NCBI RefSeq assembly: GCF_018732085.1
Contig: NZ_CP076103.1
Span: 2,852,001 to 2,916,000 of the forward strand
Direction: 5' to 3'
Source: Lysobacter capsici
GTDB taxonomy: Bacteria; Pseudomonadota; Gammaproteobacteria; Xanthomonadales; Xanthomonadaceae
DNA length: 64,000 bases
The translations under genes were made by a program, and so were the position numbers. Within the stretch, counting starts at the first letter, position 1; each line of letters begins with the position of its first letter. Below the pieces are notes generated by a model, which saw only the letters and a program-made list of their open reading frames with translations, had not been told where the DNA came from and searched no databases. This document shows, one piece after another, positions 52,397 to 60,918 of the stretch.

Positions 52397-52816
52397 ATGC
52401 CCATAGACAGCTACCGAACCAGCGATTCCGAATCACTCGCTTTGAACACCGTGGCCCATGCCTCCGCCGACGCTTCGTGCATCGCCGCCGGACCTTCGCT
52501 TTCGGTCTTGGCGCATGACGTCGTCGACATGGATTCGGAGCTGCTTTATTGGCGCGGCCAGTACCGCGTCCTGGTCGACCGGCCGGGCCTGCGTTACAGC
52601 GATTACGAACCGGCGGTGAAACTCGGCCTCGACGCCTACATGCGCTCGCACGGCCGTGGCTTCCGCGAAATGGAAGACGACCTGATCCGTTGCTACAAGC
52701 GCGTGCGTGGCGTATCGAAACTGGACTGGGACGAGGCGCGGCCGATGGTCGAGGCGGCCTGGCATCGCCTGGAACAACGCGATCGCCTGCGGCCGCGCGG
52801 CAGCCACCACGCATGA
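52397..52816 (+). CDS. Conserved small protein of the NHEJ gene set, unknown
   Basis: The 139-residue acidic protein has a Ser/Ala-rich N-terminus and a compact core (about 42-130) beginning DMDSELLYWRGQYR and containing a YMRSHGRGF stretch. I do not know its function; similar proteins occur next to stress genes in pseudomonads and xanthomonads. GAGGA lies at normal spacing before ATG 52397. Its stop overlaps the next gene by 4 bases. Confidence 0.7.
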   Translation: MPIDSYRTSDSESLALNTVAHASADASCIAAGPSLSVLAHDVVDMDSELLYWRGQYRVLVDRPGLRYSDYEPAVKLGLDAYMRSHGRGFREMEDDLIRCYKRVRGVSKLDWDEARPMVEAAWHRLEQRDRLRPRGSHHA

Positions 52817-53316
52817 GCCTGCGCCACGCCTTCGAGCGCGGCGCGAAGGCCGCGGCGCGGTTCACCGGCCATCCGACCTGCTTCGGGCTCGCGGTCGGCG
52901 TGGTGGTGGTGTGGGTGGTGTCGGGTCCCTTGTTCGGTTTCAGCGATACCTGGCAGCTGGTGATCAACACCGGCACCACCATCATCACCTTCCTGATGGT
53001 GTTCCTGATCCAGAACTCGCAGAACCGCGATTCCGCCGCGGTGCAGATCAAGCTAGACGAACTGATCCGCGCGGTGCGCCGCGCCGACAACACCTTGCTG
53101 GATATGGAGGAACTCGACGAGGCCACGCTGGAACAGTTCCGCAATCGCTACGAAGCGCTGGCGAAAAAGGCGCGCGACGGCGGGGCGAGGGCGGCCTGCG
53201 AGGATCCTTCGTTCGGCATGGACGACGATGACGCTAGCGATCCGTCGCGGTCCGATCGGCAAGGCGCCGACACGCACGAGCGCGATCGCCGCTCCAATCC
53301 CCAAGACGAGGTTTGA
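52813..53316 (+). CDS. Low-affinity iron permease family membrane protein
   Basis: The 167-residue protein has two membrane segments (about 24-45 and 53-72) and the family motif TFLMVFLIQNSQNRD followed by the KLDELIRA helix, typical of the small Fet4-like family PF04120. The C-terminal 50 residues are acidic and Asp/Arg-rich. The function of bacterial members is unclear; the name comes from yeast. It is coupled to the 139-residue gene (ATGA) and followed by ku after 2 bases. Confidence 0.85.
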   Translation: MSLRHAFERGAKAAARFTGHPTCFGLAVGVVVVWVVSGPLFGFSDTWQLVINTGTTIITFLMVFLIQNSQNRDSAAVQIKLDELIRAVRRADNTLLDMEELDEATLEQFRNRYEALAKKARDGGARAACEDPSFGMDDDDASDPSRSDRQGADTHERDRRSNPQDEV

Positions 53317-53318
53317 CC

Positions 53319-54218
53319 ATGGCCCGCCCGATCTGGACCGGAACCCTGTCGTTCGGCCTGCTCAACATCCCGGTCAAGCTGATGACCGGCGAGCGCCGCG
53401 TCGACCTGCATTTCCGCATGCTCGACAGCCGCAACAAGGCGCCGATCCGCTACGAGCGGGTCAACGAGGAAACCGGCGAGGAAGTGCCGTGGAAGGAGAT
53501 CGTCAAGGCATTCGAATACGACAAGGGCAGCTATGTGGTGATCGAGGAGGCCGACATCGCCGCGGCCTCGCCGGACAACAAGGAGAGCGTCGACATCGAC
53601 ACCTTCGTCGATGCCGATTCGATCGGGGCCGAGTTCTATGAAAAGCCCTACATCCTCGAGCCGGGCAAGAAGGCCGAGAAAGGCTACGTGCTGCTGCGCG
53701 AGGTGCTCAAGCGCAGCGGCAAGGTCGGGATCGGCCGGGTGGTGATCCGCACCCGCGAATACCTGGCCGCGGTGATGCCGCACGGGGAAGCGCTGTTGCT
53801 GATGATCCTGCGCTACGCCCAGGAACTGGTCGATCCGTCCGACTACAAACTGCCCGAAGGTGGCTTGGCGAAATGGAAGATCTCGCCGCGCGAGATCGAA
53901 ATGGCCGAGCAGCTGATCAAGTCGATGAGCAGCCAGTGGCAGCCTGAAGGCTACAAGGACGATTTCCGCCAGCGCCTGCACAAGGTGATCGAGCAGCGGG
54001 TCAAGTCGAAGAAGGTGGTGCGCGGCAAGGACAGCGACGAAGCAAAACTGCCCGAGAACGCCGCGACCAACGTCATCGACTTCGCCGAACTGCTCAAGCG
54101 CAGCCTGAGCAAGAAGGGCGGCGACACTGCGGCGACCGCCAAGAAAACCGCAAAGAAGACGGCGAAGAAAACCGCCGGCAAGGCGCCGGCCAAGAAACGC
54201 GCACGCAAGTCGGCTTGA
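53319..54218 (+). CDS. ku: Non-homologous end-joining protein Ku
   Basis: The 299-residue Ku begins MARPIWTGTLSFGLLNIPVK, the hallmark of bacterial Ku, and has the core DNA-ring domain (about 10-195). A minimal C-terminal region follows, and then a Lys/Ala tail (about 263-299, AKKTAKKTAKKT-like) that can bind DNA and support threading. It binds DNA ends and recruits LigD, encoded 35 bases downstream. Confidence 0.96.
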   Translation: MARPIWTGTLSFGLLNIPVKLMTGERRVDLHFRMLDSRNKAPIRYERVNEETGEEVPWKEIVKAFEYDKGSYVVIEEADIAAASPDNKESVDIDTFVDADSIGAEFYEKPYILEPGKKAEKGYVLLREVLKRSGKVGIGRVVIRTREYLAAVMPHGEALLLMILRYAQELVDPSDYKLPEGGLAKWKISPREIEMAEQLIKSMSSQWQPEGYKDDFRQRLHKVIEQRVKSKKVVRGKDSDEAKLPENAATNVIDFAELLKRSLSKKGGDTAATAKKTAKKTAKKTAGKAPAKKRARKSA

Positions 54219-54253
54219 TAGATGGCTAGCGTCGACCGACTGGACCGGCGCCG

Positions 54254-56995
54254 ATGAGCCTGCGCGACTACGTACGCAAACGCCGACTCGACGCGACCCC
54301 GGAACCCGGGGTCGAGCGGACAGGCGCTAAAGCGGGCGCCAAATCGCGGCGTACCCGCGCGCCGCCGATCTTCGTGGTGCAACTGCATCAGGCCCGAGCC
54401 CGCCATTACGACTTCCGCCTGGAAGCCGACGGCGTGCTGAAGAGCTGGGCGGTGCCCAAGGGCCCGTCGTTGCGCGCCGGCGAGCGTCGGCTGGCGGTCG
54501 AGGTCGAGGACCATCCGCTCGACTACGCGGGTTTCGAAGGCGACATCCCGCAAGGCCACTACGGCGCGGGCCATGTCGATATCTTCGACCGCGGCACCTG
54601 GCAAAGCGACGGCGACGCGCTGGAGCAGATCGCCGCCGGCAAGCTGGATTTCGAACTCGACGGCGAGCGCTTGCACGGCCGTTTCACCCTGGTGCGGACG
54701 AAACCTTCGGGCAGGCAGCGGCAATGGCTGCTGATCAAGCGCAGCGACGAGCATGTGCGCGACAGCGATGCCGATGCGATGGTCGAGGCGACGGGCGCCG
54801 GTCTCGACGCGACCGGCGGTTCTGCGCGCTCGCGCGGCGCGGCGCGGGCAACGGCGAAAACCACGAAGACAACGCAAGCGACTGCGCGGGCCGCGAAAAA
54901 ATCGGCCGCGAAAGCAATCAAGAAAAAACCGTCGGCGTCCATCGCTGGGGGTGCGAAGGCCGACTCCGGTTCGAAAAGATCGGTCGCGAAGGGATCGGCG
55001 GCAAGCACGGACTGGCGCAAGCAAGCGCTGGCCTTGGCGGGCGCGGTGGCGACCGCGATGCCGCAACAGATCGAGCTGCAACTGGCGAGTTTGCGCGAGC
55101 ATCCGCCGGTCGGCGGCGATTGGCTGCACGAGATCAAATGGGACGGCTATCGCCTGGTCGCCTATCGCCAGCGCAGCACTCGTCTGGAATCGCGCAATGG
55201 CCTCGACTGGACCCGACGTTTCCCCGCCCTGACCGAGGCGGTGAGCGCGTTGCCGCTGCGCAGCGCGATCCTGGACGGCGAGCTGATCGCGCAGGATCGC
55301 GCCGGCCACAGCGATTTCGGCGAACTGCAGCGGCGGCTCGAAGCCGGACGGGTCGATGCACTGCGTTACGTCGTGTTCGACCTGCTGTACCTCGACGGGA
55401 TCGACCTGCGCGGCGCCGCGCAGTCGGCGCGCCGCGATCTGCTGCGCGAGGTATTGGCCGCGGGCGAAGCCTCGCCGCTGGCCTTCAGCGAGCACGTGCA
55501 AGGCCCGGCCGACCAGGTGCTCGCGGCGAGCGCCCGGGCCGGGCTGGAAGGCATCATCAGCAAGCGCGCCGATGCGCCGTACCGCGGCGGCCGCAGTCAG
55601 GCCTGGATCAAGCTCAAGCACAAGGCCGACGAGGAATTCATCGTGGTCGGCTACACGCCGCCGAAGAACAGCCGGCAGGGCTTCGGTTCGTTGTTGCTCG
55701 CCCGTCCGCAGAACGGTGGCCTGGTGTATGTCGGCCGGGTCGGCAGCGGGTTCAACGACGACACCTTGCGCAGTCTGACCCGGCGCCTGCGTGGCTTGCA
55801 CACCGAGCAGGCCGCGGTCGAGTTGCCCGAGCATGTTCCGTTTTCGCGGCGCAGCGTGCATTGGGTCGAACCCCAACTCGTGATCGACGTGCATTCGCGC
55901 GGCCGCGGCAAGGAAGGTCTGATTCGCCAGGCCAGTTTCGCGCGGTTGCGCGAGGACAAGAGCGCCGCCGATCTGAGTGCCGCGCCCGCGAGCGCAGGCG
56001 CGGGTAAGGGCAAGGACCGCATCGGACGGACATCCGCCGCGGCTGCCGATCTGCGCACCAGAGCGGGTAAAAAGTCCACCGCGCAGTTGCCGGTGAAGTC
56101 ATCCGCGAAAGCAGCAACCGCCGAGGAGCAGGGCATGTCCGAACAACGCATCACCCATCCCGAGCGCATCGTGTTTCCGGATGCGAACATCAGCAAGGGC
56201 GAGGTCGCCGACTACTACCGCGCGGTCGAACGCTGGCTGTTGCCGGAGCTGGTCGATCGCCCGGTGTCGCTGCTGCGTTGTCCCGACGGCATCGGTTCGC
56301 AGTGCTTCTTCCACAAGCATCACAGCGACGGCTTCGGTCCCGACGTGCATCCGGTGAGCCTGCGCGAATCCGCGGGCCAGGCCGACTACGTCTATGTCGA
56401 CGATATCCAGGGCGTGCTGGCGCTGGTGCAGATGAATACCCTGGAGTTCCATCCCTGGGGCGCGCGGCGCGACAAGCCGGACCAGCCCGATCGGCTGATC
56501 TTCGATCTCGATCCGGCCGAAGGCATCGCCTGGAGCGAACTCAAGCGCGCCGCGCGCGACGTGCGCGATCGCCTGGCCGAGATCGGCCTGGACAGCTGGG
56601 TGCGTCTGTCCGGCGGCAAGGGCGCGCATGTGTGCGTTCCGATCCAGCGTGGGCCGGACTGGCCGCAGGTCAAGGCCTTCTGCGAAGCCTTCGCCGACGC
56701 GATGGTGGAAAACTCGCCGCTGCGCTATGTCGCCACCGCGTCCAAGGCAGTGCGCAAGGACCGCATCTTCATCGACTGGCTGCGCAATGCGCGTGGCGCG
56801 ACCAGCGTGACCGGCTGGTCGCTGCGCGCGCGCGAGGGCGCGCCGGTGGCGATGCCGCTGCGCTGGGACGAATTCGCGCGCAGCCGCGCGTCGACCGACT
56901 TCGATCTGCATAAGGCCCTGCGCCGGGCGAAGCGGCTGCGTAGCGATCCCTGGGAAGGCTACGCCTCAAGCAGGCAACGACTGCCCAAGCTCTAA
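54254..56995 (+). CDS. ligD: ATP-dependent DNA ligase D
   Basis: The 913-residue protein has the PE-ligase-polymerase order of Pseudomonas-type LigD. The 3'-phosphoesterase comes first (about 30-180, HYDFRLE motif). A Lys/Ala-rich linker (about 190-245) leads to the ligase with EIKWDGYR, in which Lys295 is adenylated. A second low-complexity linker follows, then the primase-type polymerase with LIFDLDPAEG and SGGKGAHV (from about 630). It processes, fills and seals double-strand breaks with Ku. Its internal Lys-rich linker resembles the Ku tail. Confidence 0.96.
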   Translation: MSLRDYVRKRRLDATPEPGVERTGAKAGAKSRRTRAPPIFVVQLHQARARHYDFRLEADGVLKSWAVPKGPSLRAGERRLAVEVEDHPLDYAGFEGDIPQGHYGAGHVDIFDRGTWQSDGDALEQIAAGKLDFELDGERLHGRFTLVRTKPSGRQRQWLLIKRSDEHVRDSDADAMVEATGAGLDATGGSARSRGAARATAKTTKTTQATARAAKKSAAKAIKKKPSASIAGGAKADSGSKRSVAKGSAASTDWRKQALALAGAVATAMPQQIELQLASLREHPPVGGDWLHEIKWDGYRLVAYRQRSTRLESRNGLDWTRRFPALTEAVSALPLRSAILDGELIAQDRAGHSDFGELQRRLEAGRVDALRYVVFDLLYLDGIDLRGAAQSARRDLLREVLAAGEASPLAFSEHVQGPADQVLAASARAGLEGIISKRADAPYRGGRSQAWIKLKHKADEEFIVVGYTPPKNSRQGFGSLLLARPQNGGLVYVGRVGSGFNDDTLRSLTRRLRGLHTEQAAVELPEHVPFSRRSVHWVEPQLVIDVHSRGRGKEGLIRQASFARLREDKSAADLSAAPASAGAGKGKDRIGRTSAAAADLRTRAGKKSTAQLPVKSSAKAATAEEQGMSEQRITHPERIVFPDANISKGEVADYYRAVERWLLPELVDRPVSLLRCPDGIGSQCFFHKHHSDGFGPDVHPVSLRESAGQADYVYVDDIQGVLALVQMNTLEFHPWGARRDKPDQPDRLIFDLDPAEGIAWSELKRAARDVRDRLAEIGLDSWVRLSGGKGAHVCVPIQRGPDWPQVKAFCEAFADAMVENSPLRYVATASKAVRKDRIFIDWLRNARGATSVTGWSLRAREGAPVAMPLRWDEFARSRASTDFDLHKALRRAKRLRSDPWEGYASSRQRLPKL

Positions 56996-57083
56996 CAGTC
57001 ACGCGTAGTACGAAATCGTCGGGATATCTGACCTCCAGCCCACCCCATCGCCAAATCTCTCCGCTTCTCCCGCTCTGCTTCGC

Positions 57084-57121
57084 TCCCTCTCCCGCTTGCG
57101 GGAGAGGGCCGGGGTGAGGGC
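57084..57121. repeat. CTCTCCCGCTTGCGGGAGAG repeat, copy 3
   Basis: Same hairpin and GGGGTGAGGGC tail as at 35,722 and 42,036. It lies between the convergent ligD and mgtC-like genes, where the hairpin could limit read-through. Confidence 0.8.
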
Positions 57122-57163
57122 ACCCGCGATACGCAATCATCAAGTCGCGCCGATCACCGCGCG

Positions 57164-57691
57164 TTACTCGCCGCGCCGGCCCCGAGTCTGATCGGATGGC
57201 GCATCGCCATCACCCTCGGCCCGCGCTGGCGTCATGCGCTTGATCCCGAAGCGGCGCTCGCTCCAGTTCAACACCGTCAACACCAGCAAGGTCAGCACCG
57301 CCGCGGCGACGGCGAGGACGTGATAACGCAGGCCGGTGCAGGCGCCGATCACCGCGACCATCAGCAGCGAGGCCGCGGTGGTGATACCGGCGACATCGCG
57401 GCCGCCGCGCCAGGCGAAGATGGTGCCCGCACCGATGAACGCCACGCCGCCGATCACTGCCTCGACCAGACGCATCGGGTCCATGGTGATCATGAAGGGC
57501 AGGCGGAAACGCGGGTCCATCATCACCAGCTGGCCCATGCCGACCAGCAGCGACGAGGCGCCGGCCACCAGCATGTGCGTGCGGAATCCGGCCGGCCGAT
57601 TCTTGAGTTCGCGTTCGAAACCGATCGCGCCGCCGAGCACCATCGCGTACGCGGCGCCGCCGACCACCCATAACTGATCCATAAGTTGCAT
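57164..57691 (-). CDS. MgtC/SapB-family membrane protein
   Basis: The 175-residue protein has about five membrane segments and the conserved MgtC core GAIGFERELKNRPAGFRTHM followed by VGGVAFIGAGTI-like residues. The frame is open up to 57,829, but a GGAG site sits correctly before ATG 57691 and the family usually starts there. MgtC-type proteins affect magnesium limitation and ATP synthase; the short form without the C-terminal regulatory domain fits SapB-like members. It converges on ligD. Confidence 0.88.
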   Translation of the reverse strand: MQLMDQLWVVGGAAYAMVLGGAIGFERELKNRPAGFRTHMLVAGASSLLVGMGQLVMMDPRFRLPFMITMDPMRLVEAVIGGVAFIGAGTIFAWRGGRDVAGITTAASLLMVAVIGACTGLRYHVLAVAAAVLTLLVLTVLNWSERRFGIKRMTPARAEGDGDAPSDQTRGRRGE

Positions 57692-57914
57692 GAATGCGCT
57701 CCGCCCGATCGTCGATAGCAGATTCATGGATAACGGCGGCGTCGTTACTCGAATGTGACCGCGCCTGCGTTCGATGAAGGCTTGTTCGCTGAAGGATTCA
57801 TCGTGACGCGACGACGATGAACCGCACACCTCGCGCTAACACCGTACTGGCCTGCTCTTAACTTGTGCCCGCGTAGGTTCGGTGGCGTACCCACAGGCTC
57901 CAGGGAGAGCGACC

Positions 57915-58097
57915 ATGCCACGCGGCGACAAATCCTCGTATACCGACAAGCAAAAGCGTCAGGCCGAGCACATCGAACAAGGCTATCGGGAGCAAGGGGT
58001 GTCCAAGCAGCAAGCCGAAGAGCGGGCATGGCGCACGGTCAACAAACACGATCACGGCGGCAAGAAGTCGGGATCCGGACGCAAGACGCATCACTGA
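57915..58097 (+). CDS. Small stress-type basic protein (plasmid-stabilisation-like label)
   Basis: The 60-residue very polar protein MPRGDKSSYTDKQKRQAEHI... is rich in Lys, Gln and His and has a Gly/Lys/His tail. Similar short proteins in pseudomonads and xanthomonads are often labelled plasmid stabilisation protein, without proof. GGGAGAG lies before ATG 57915. It is probably expressed under stress, given its neighbours. Confidence 0.7.
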   Translation: MPRGDKSSYTDKQKRQAEHIEQGYREQGVSKQQAEERAWRTVNKHDHGGKKSGSGRKTHH

Positions 58098-58191
58098 CTG
58101 CACCAAGCGCAAGCTGTCGCGCCACCGGTGTAAGCACCACCCAGCGACACCTTTCGAGACCCACGCGTCTCAGCCAATGAGGAATACCCCG

Positions 58192-58566
58192 ATGAAGAAC
58201 AACACGACAAACTCCATCCGCATCGCTACCGCCGTGCTCGCCCTGGCCCTGTCGGGCGGCGCCTTCGCGCAGAGCGCGGGCACCCCGACCGGCAGCGATC
58301 CGGCGATGGACGCGGCGAAGAACGACTCGGCGCAGCCGGTCAGCGACACCTGGATCACCACCAAGGTCAAGACCGAACTGCTGGCGTCCAGCGAGGTATC
58401 GGGCACCGACATCAAGGTCGAAACCGTCAACGGCGTGGTCAAGCTGTCGGGCGCCGCGAGCAAGGCCCAGGCCGAGAAGGCCAAGTCGATCGCGCACAAC
58501 ATCGACGGCGTCAAGAGCGTCGACACCAGCGGCCTGATGGCGGGCGCCAAGAGCGCCAAGAAGTAA
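58192..58566 (+). CDS. BON-domain periplasmic protein
   Basis: The 124-residue protein has a signal peptide (about 1-27, ending AFAQ) and one BON domain (about 48-113, with SDTWITTKVKTEL and VVKLSG). BON proteins such as OsmY are induced by osmotic stress and help keep the envelope stable. ATG 58192 has GAGGA at good spacing. Confidence 0.9.
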   Translation: MKNNTTNSIRIATAVLALALSGGAFAQSAGTPTGSDPAMDAAKNDSAQPVSDTWITTKVKTELLASSEVSGTDIKVETVNGVVKLSGAASKAQAEKAKSIAHNIDGVKSVDTSGLMAGAKSAKK

Positions 58567-58588
58567 GTCGCTCGACCTAATGTCCTGA

Positions 58589-58623
58589 GCGCCGGCGCGT
58601 GAACTGTTGTTGCGCGCCGGCGC
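58589..58623. terminator. G/C hairpin after the BON gene
   Basis: CGCCGGCGCG (58,590-58,599) pairs with CGCGCCGGCG (58,613-58,622) around a 13-base loop. There is no T-run, so it may be an mRNA-stabilising hairpin rather than a classical terminator. Confidence 0.4.
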
Positions 58624-58735
58624 GTCTGGACGGTGATCGTTTCAGCGATAGTCGCTTCAGCAGTACGTTCGCTCAGCATGCGTGCAGCGAAATGGGCAGG
58701 CCGGAATCCTCCGGTCTGCCCGCGGAGAATCTGCG

Positions 58736-59056
58736 ATGACCCAGACAGCCGATCGCGTCTACACCGACCCCGCCGATATCGAGCGACTGCGCGGGTTGAT
58801 CGAGCGATTGCCGGACGCGGGCCTGGTCGACATCGAGCTGATCGACGGAAGCCGCCAGTCCTCGGTCGTGACCGTGCGTCCGAGCCTGCAGACCTTTCTC
58901 GATGGCGACGGCAACGAAGGCGTCAACGCGGTGGTGCGGCTGGACGATCCTGATCTCGCCAACGGCAGCCGTTATCTGTGGGTCGACGAGATTCTCGACA
59001 TCCGCCCCATCCATTCCGACGAACGCACGTTCGCGCAACCGCCGCGGCGGCCGTGA
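58736..59056 (+). CDS. DUF3247-like small protein
   Basis: The 106-residue protein begins MTQTADRVYTDPADIERLRG and has the core VDIELIDGSRQSSVVTVRPS with an acidic C-terminal half. It resembles the Xanthomonadaceae DUF3247 proteins, whose function is unknown. GCGGAGAA lies before ATG 58736. The family assignment is from memory of the pattern. Confidence 0.65.
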   Translation: MTQTADRVYTDPADIERLRGLIERLPDAGLVDIELIDGSRQSSVVTVRPSLQTFLDGDGNEGVNAVVRLDDPDLANGSRYLWVDEILDIRPIHSDERTFAQPPRRP

Positions 59057-59119
59057 GGGGCGAGCGACGGCGCGGCGCCGAACTCGGCCGCTGAGACGCC
59101 GCCGCGCGATCATGCCGGC

Positions 59120-59743
59120 ATGTCGTTCCTGCGCACCAGCGATCCAGATACCGGCCCGGGTTGCAGCGAGGGCGTCTGCCATGTCTATGTGTTGCCGTGT
59201 GCGTACGAGGATCTGCTCAAGCTGGGGTTCTCGCGCAATCCCTTGTCGCGCGCGCAGGCGCTGCAGGCGCGCTATTTCGAATTCTTCGACCTGGATCGCG
59301 CCTTCCTGATCCAGACCGAGACCGTGCGCGATGCGCGCGACCTGGAGCTTCGCCTTCGCCACGCGCTGCTCGAACACAACGCCCCGGCGCCGTTGACGGT
59401 TCGCCGCGAAGCCGGCGGACACGGCGAGTGGTATCGCGGCGCCTACGGGGCATTGGCCGAACAGGCCGACGTGCTTGAGGCGCAGGGGTATCCGCTGCAT
59501 CGTCCGGCGCGCGGCTGGTTCACGCGCGAACTGGCGGCGCAGGGCGATCAGTTGTTCGAACGCGCCTCGATGCTGCTGGCGCAGCTGCAGGGCGATCTGG
59601 ATTGGCTGCGGCGCCCGGAGCTGGGTTCCATGCGGCGCAATCTGCTCGACGCGTTAGACGCGCATACCGCGCTGGAGATCGACCTGGAGCCGCGCCTGCC
59701 ACAGGCATTGCTGGACTGGTACCGCGGCGATCGGCCGGCGTAG
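59120..59743 (+). CDS. GIY-YIG-like nuclease-fold protein
   Basis: The 207-residue protein has, at about residues 20-90, the layout of a GIY-YIG/T5orf172-like domain: CHVYVLPC, then LLKLGFSRNPLSRAQALQAR with the conserved Arg, then a later conserved Glu in RDLELRLRHAL. The C-terminal half is helical and unknown. Such small nucleases can cut DNA or be inactive. It stands alone among stress genes. Function is not proven. Confidence 0.65.
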   Translation: MSFLRTSDPDTGPGCSEGVCHVYVLPCAYEDLLKLGFSRNPLSRAQALQARYFEFFDLDRAFLIQTETVRDARDLELRLRHALLEHNAPAPLTVRREAGGHGEWYRGAYGALAEQADVLEAQGYPLHRPARGWFTRELAAQGDQLFERASMLLAQLQGDLDWLRRPELGSMRRNLLDALDAHTALEIDLEPRLPQALLDWYRGDRPA

Positions 59744-59785
59744 CGCGCCGAACCGCGGTCGCCTCATTCATTGGAGCCTACGACC

Positions 59786-59977
59786 ATGACCCCACTCGAC
59801 CGACCCTTGCGACGCGAAGTGGAGATCGACGGCAAACCCTACACGCTGGTCCTCGATCCCGACGGCTTGAGGCTCAATGCCAAGGGCCACCGAAAAGGAT
59901 TGGCGTTGAGCTGGACCGATCTGGTATCCGGCGATGCGGCGCTGGCGGTGGCCCTGCAGGCGTCGACGGCGGATTGA
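59786..59977 (+). CDS. Short conserved hypothetical protein
   Basis: The 63-residue protein begins MTPLDRPLRREVEIDGKPYT and ends in an Ala-rich tail. A GGAG site is at 59,773. It looks like the small unknown proteins common in Xanthomonadaceae, with a beta-rich N-terminus. No function is proposed. Confidence 0.6.
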   Translation: MTPLDRPLRREVEIDGKPYTLVLDPDGLRLNAKGHRKGLALSWTDLVSGDAALAVALQASTAD

Positions 59978-60088
59978 CAGCGCCGGGTGTTCGGCTGCGC
60001 CGAAGTAATGCACAGCCTGGTTCGCGGAATACCGGCCTGGAGGTGCGCCCCGCCCAACACAGTCACGACTTGCAGGGCGTTTGCTCTT

Positions 60089-60225
60089 GCCCGTCATCCG
60101 CGCGTAGGCGGGGATCCAGAGACTTCAGCGTCTTGTCGCGGTCAGGTGCGGCGATCGCTAGCGGCCTGGCGAGCTGATCGAAAGGCATCAGGGCCGAAGC
60201 TCCTCCCACAAAAGACCTCGTGGCG
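60089..60225. repeat. Decayed copies of two repeat families
   Basis: 60,089-60,130 is a half copy of the CGTCATTCCCGC type (GTCATCCGCGCGTAGGCGGGG). 60,173-60,225 is a degenerate, inverted half of the 40-bp palindrome at 4831, ending CTCCCACAAAAGACCTCG. Both occur in the gap before the AlkB-like gene. Confidence 0.6.
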
Positions 60226-60248
60226 ACGCGGTTCGCGCAGGGCCAGGA

Positions 60249-60827
60249 TCAAAACCTGCGCACCCGAAACGCCAGGCTGATGCGCGGGTCGCAGACGCCG
60301 GGGGCCTTGGGAATGCCGTGATCGTAGTGGAATTGCGAGGCGTGGCTCATCACCACCAGGCTGCCGGCTTCCAGTTGCATATGCCAGCATTCGCGCGGCT
60401 CGCGCTTGGCGCGGACGGTCATGCGCCGGGTCGCGCCGAGCGACAGCACCGCGATCGGCTGTCCGGGCGCGAGGTTATGCACCTTGTCGTTGTGCGGCGC
60501 GACGCTGTCGTGGCCGTCGCGATACAGATTCAAACCGACGCTGTTGAACGGCGCGTCCAGCACCTGCGCGACCCGCTGCGCGGTGTCGGCCAGCAACGGC
60601 GGCAACACGTCCTGATCGAGACGGTAGCTGGCCATGCGCCGCGGCACTTCGACCAGGCGCTCGTACATCATGCGTTGCTGCGAGGTCCACGCGGCGTGGG
60701 TCAGCAGGATATCGAACAGGCGTTCGCACCAATCCGCATCGAACACGCCGGGCAGATAGCGCAGGCCGCCCTCGGCGTCGAGCACCGGTTGCTGCGGTTC
60801 GCTGTCGAAGAAGGAAGCCTGATGCAT
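60249..60827 (-). CDS. AlkB-like 2-oxoglutarate/Fe(II) dioxygenase
   Basis: The 192-residue protein fits the short AlkB family. It has iron ligands His112 and Asp114 in PHNDKVH, distal His170 in HYDHGIPK and oxoglutarate-binding Arg182 in RISLAFR. AlkB-type enzymes oxidatively remove methyl groups from damaged DNA or RNA bases. It is closer to the ALKBH2/AlkB-like group with NLYRDGHDSVAPHND than to the ada-linked alkB of E. coli. It lies on the minus strand with the exporter gene upstream. Confidence 0.92.
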   Translation of the reverse strand: MHQASFFDSEPQQPVLDAEGGLRYLPGVFDADWCERLFDILLTHAAWTSQQRMMYERLVEVPRRMASYRLDQDVLPPLLADTAQRVAQVLDAPFNSVGLNLYRDGHDSVAPHNDKVHNLAPGQPIAVLSLGATRRMTVRAKREPRECWHMQLEAGSLVVMSHASQFHYDHGIPKAPGVCDPRISLAFRVRRF

Positions 60828-60918
60828 GCGCCATCGTGCCCGGCGGTAATCCCGGTATCTGAGATTCGAGGTATGGGCATGCGCGCGGCTTGCAAGCCGC
60901 GCGTCGCGATCGGCGCAT

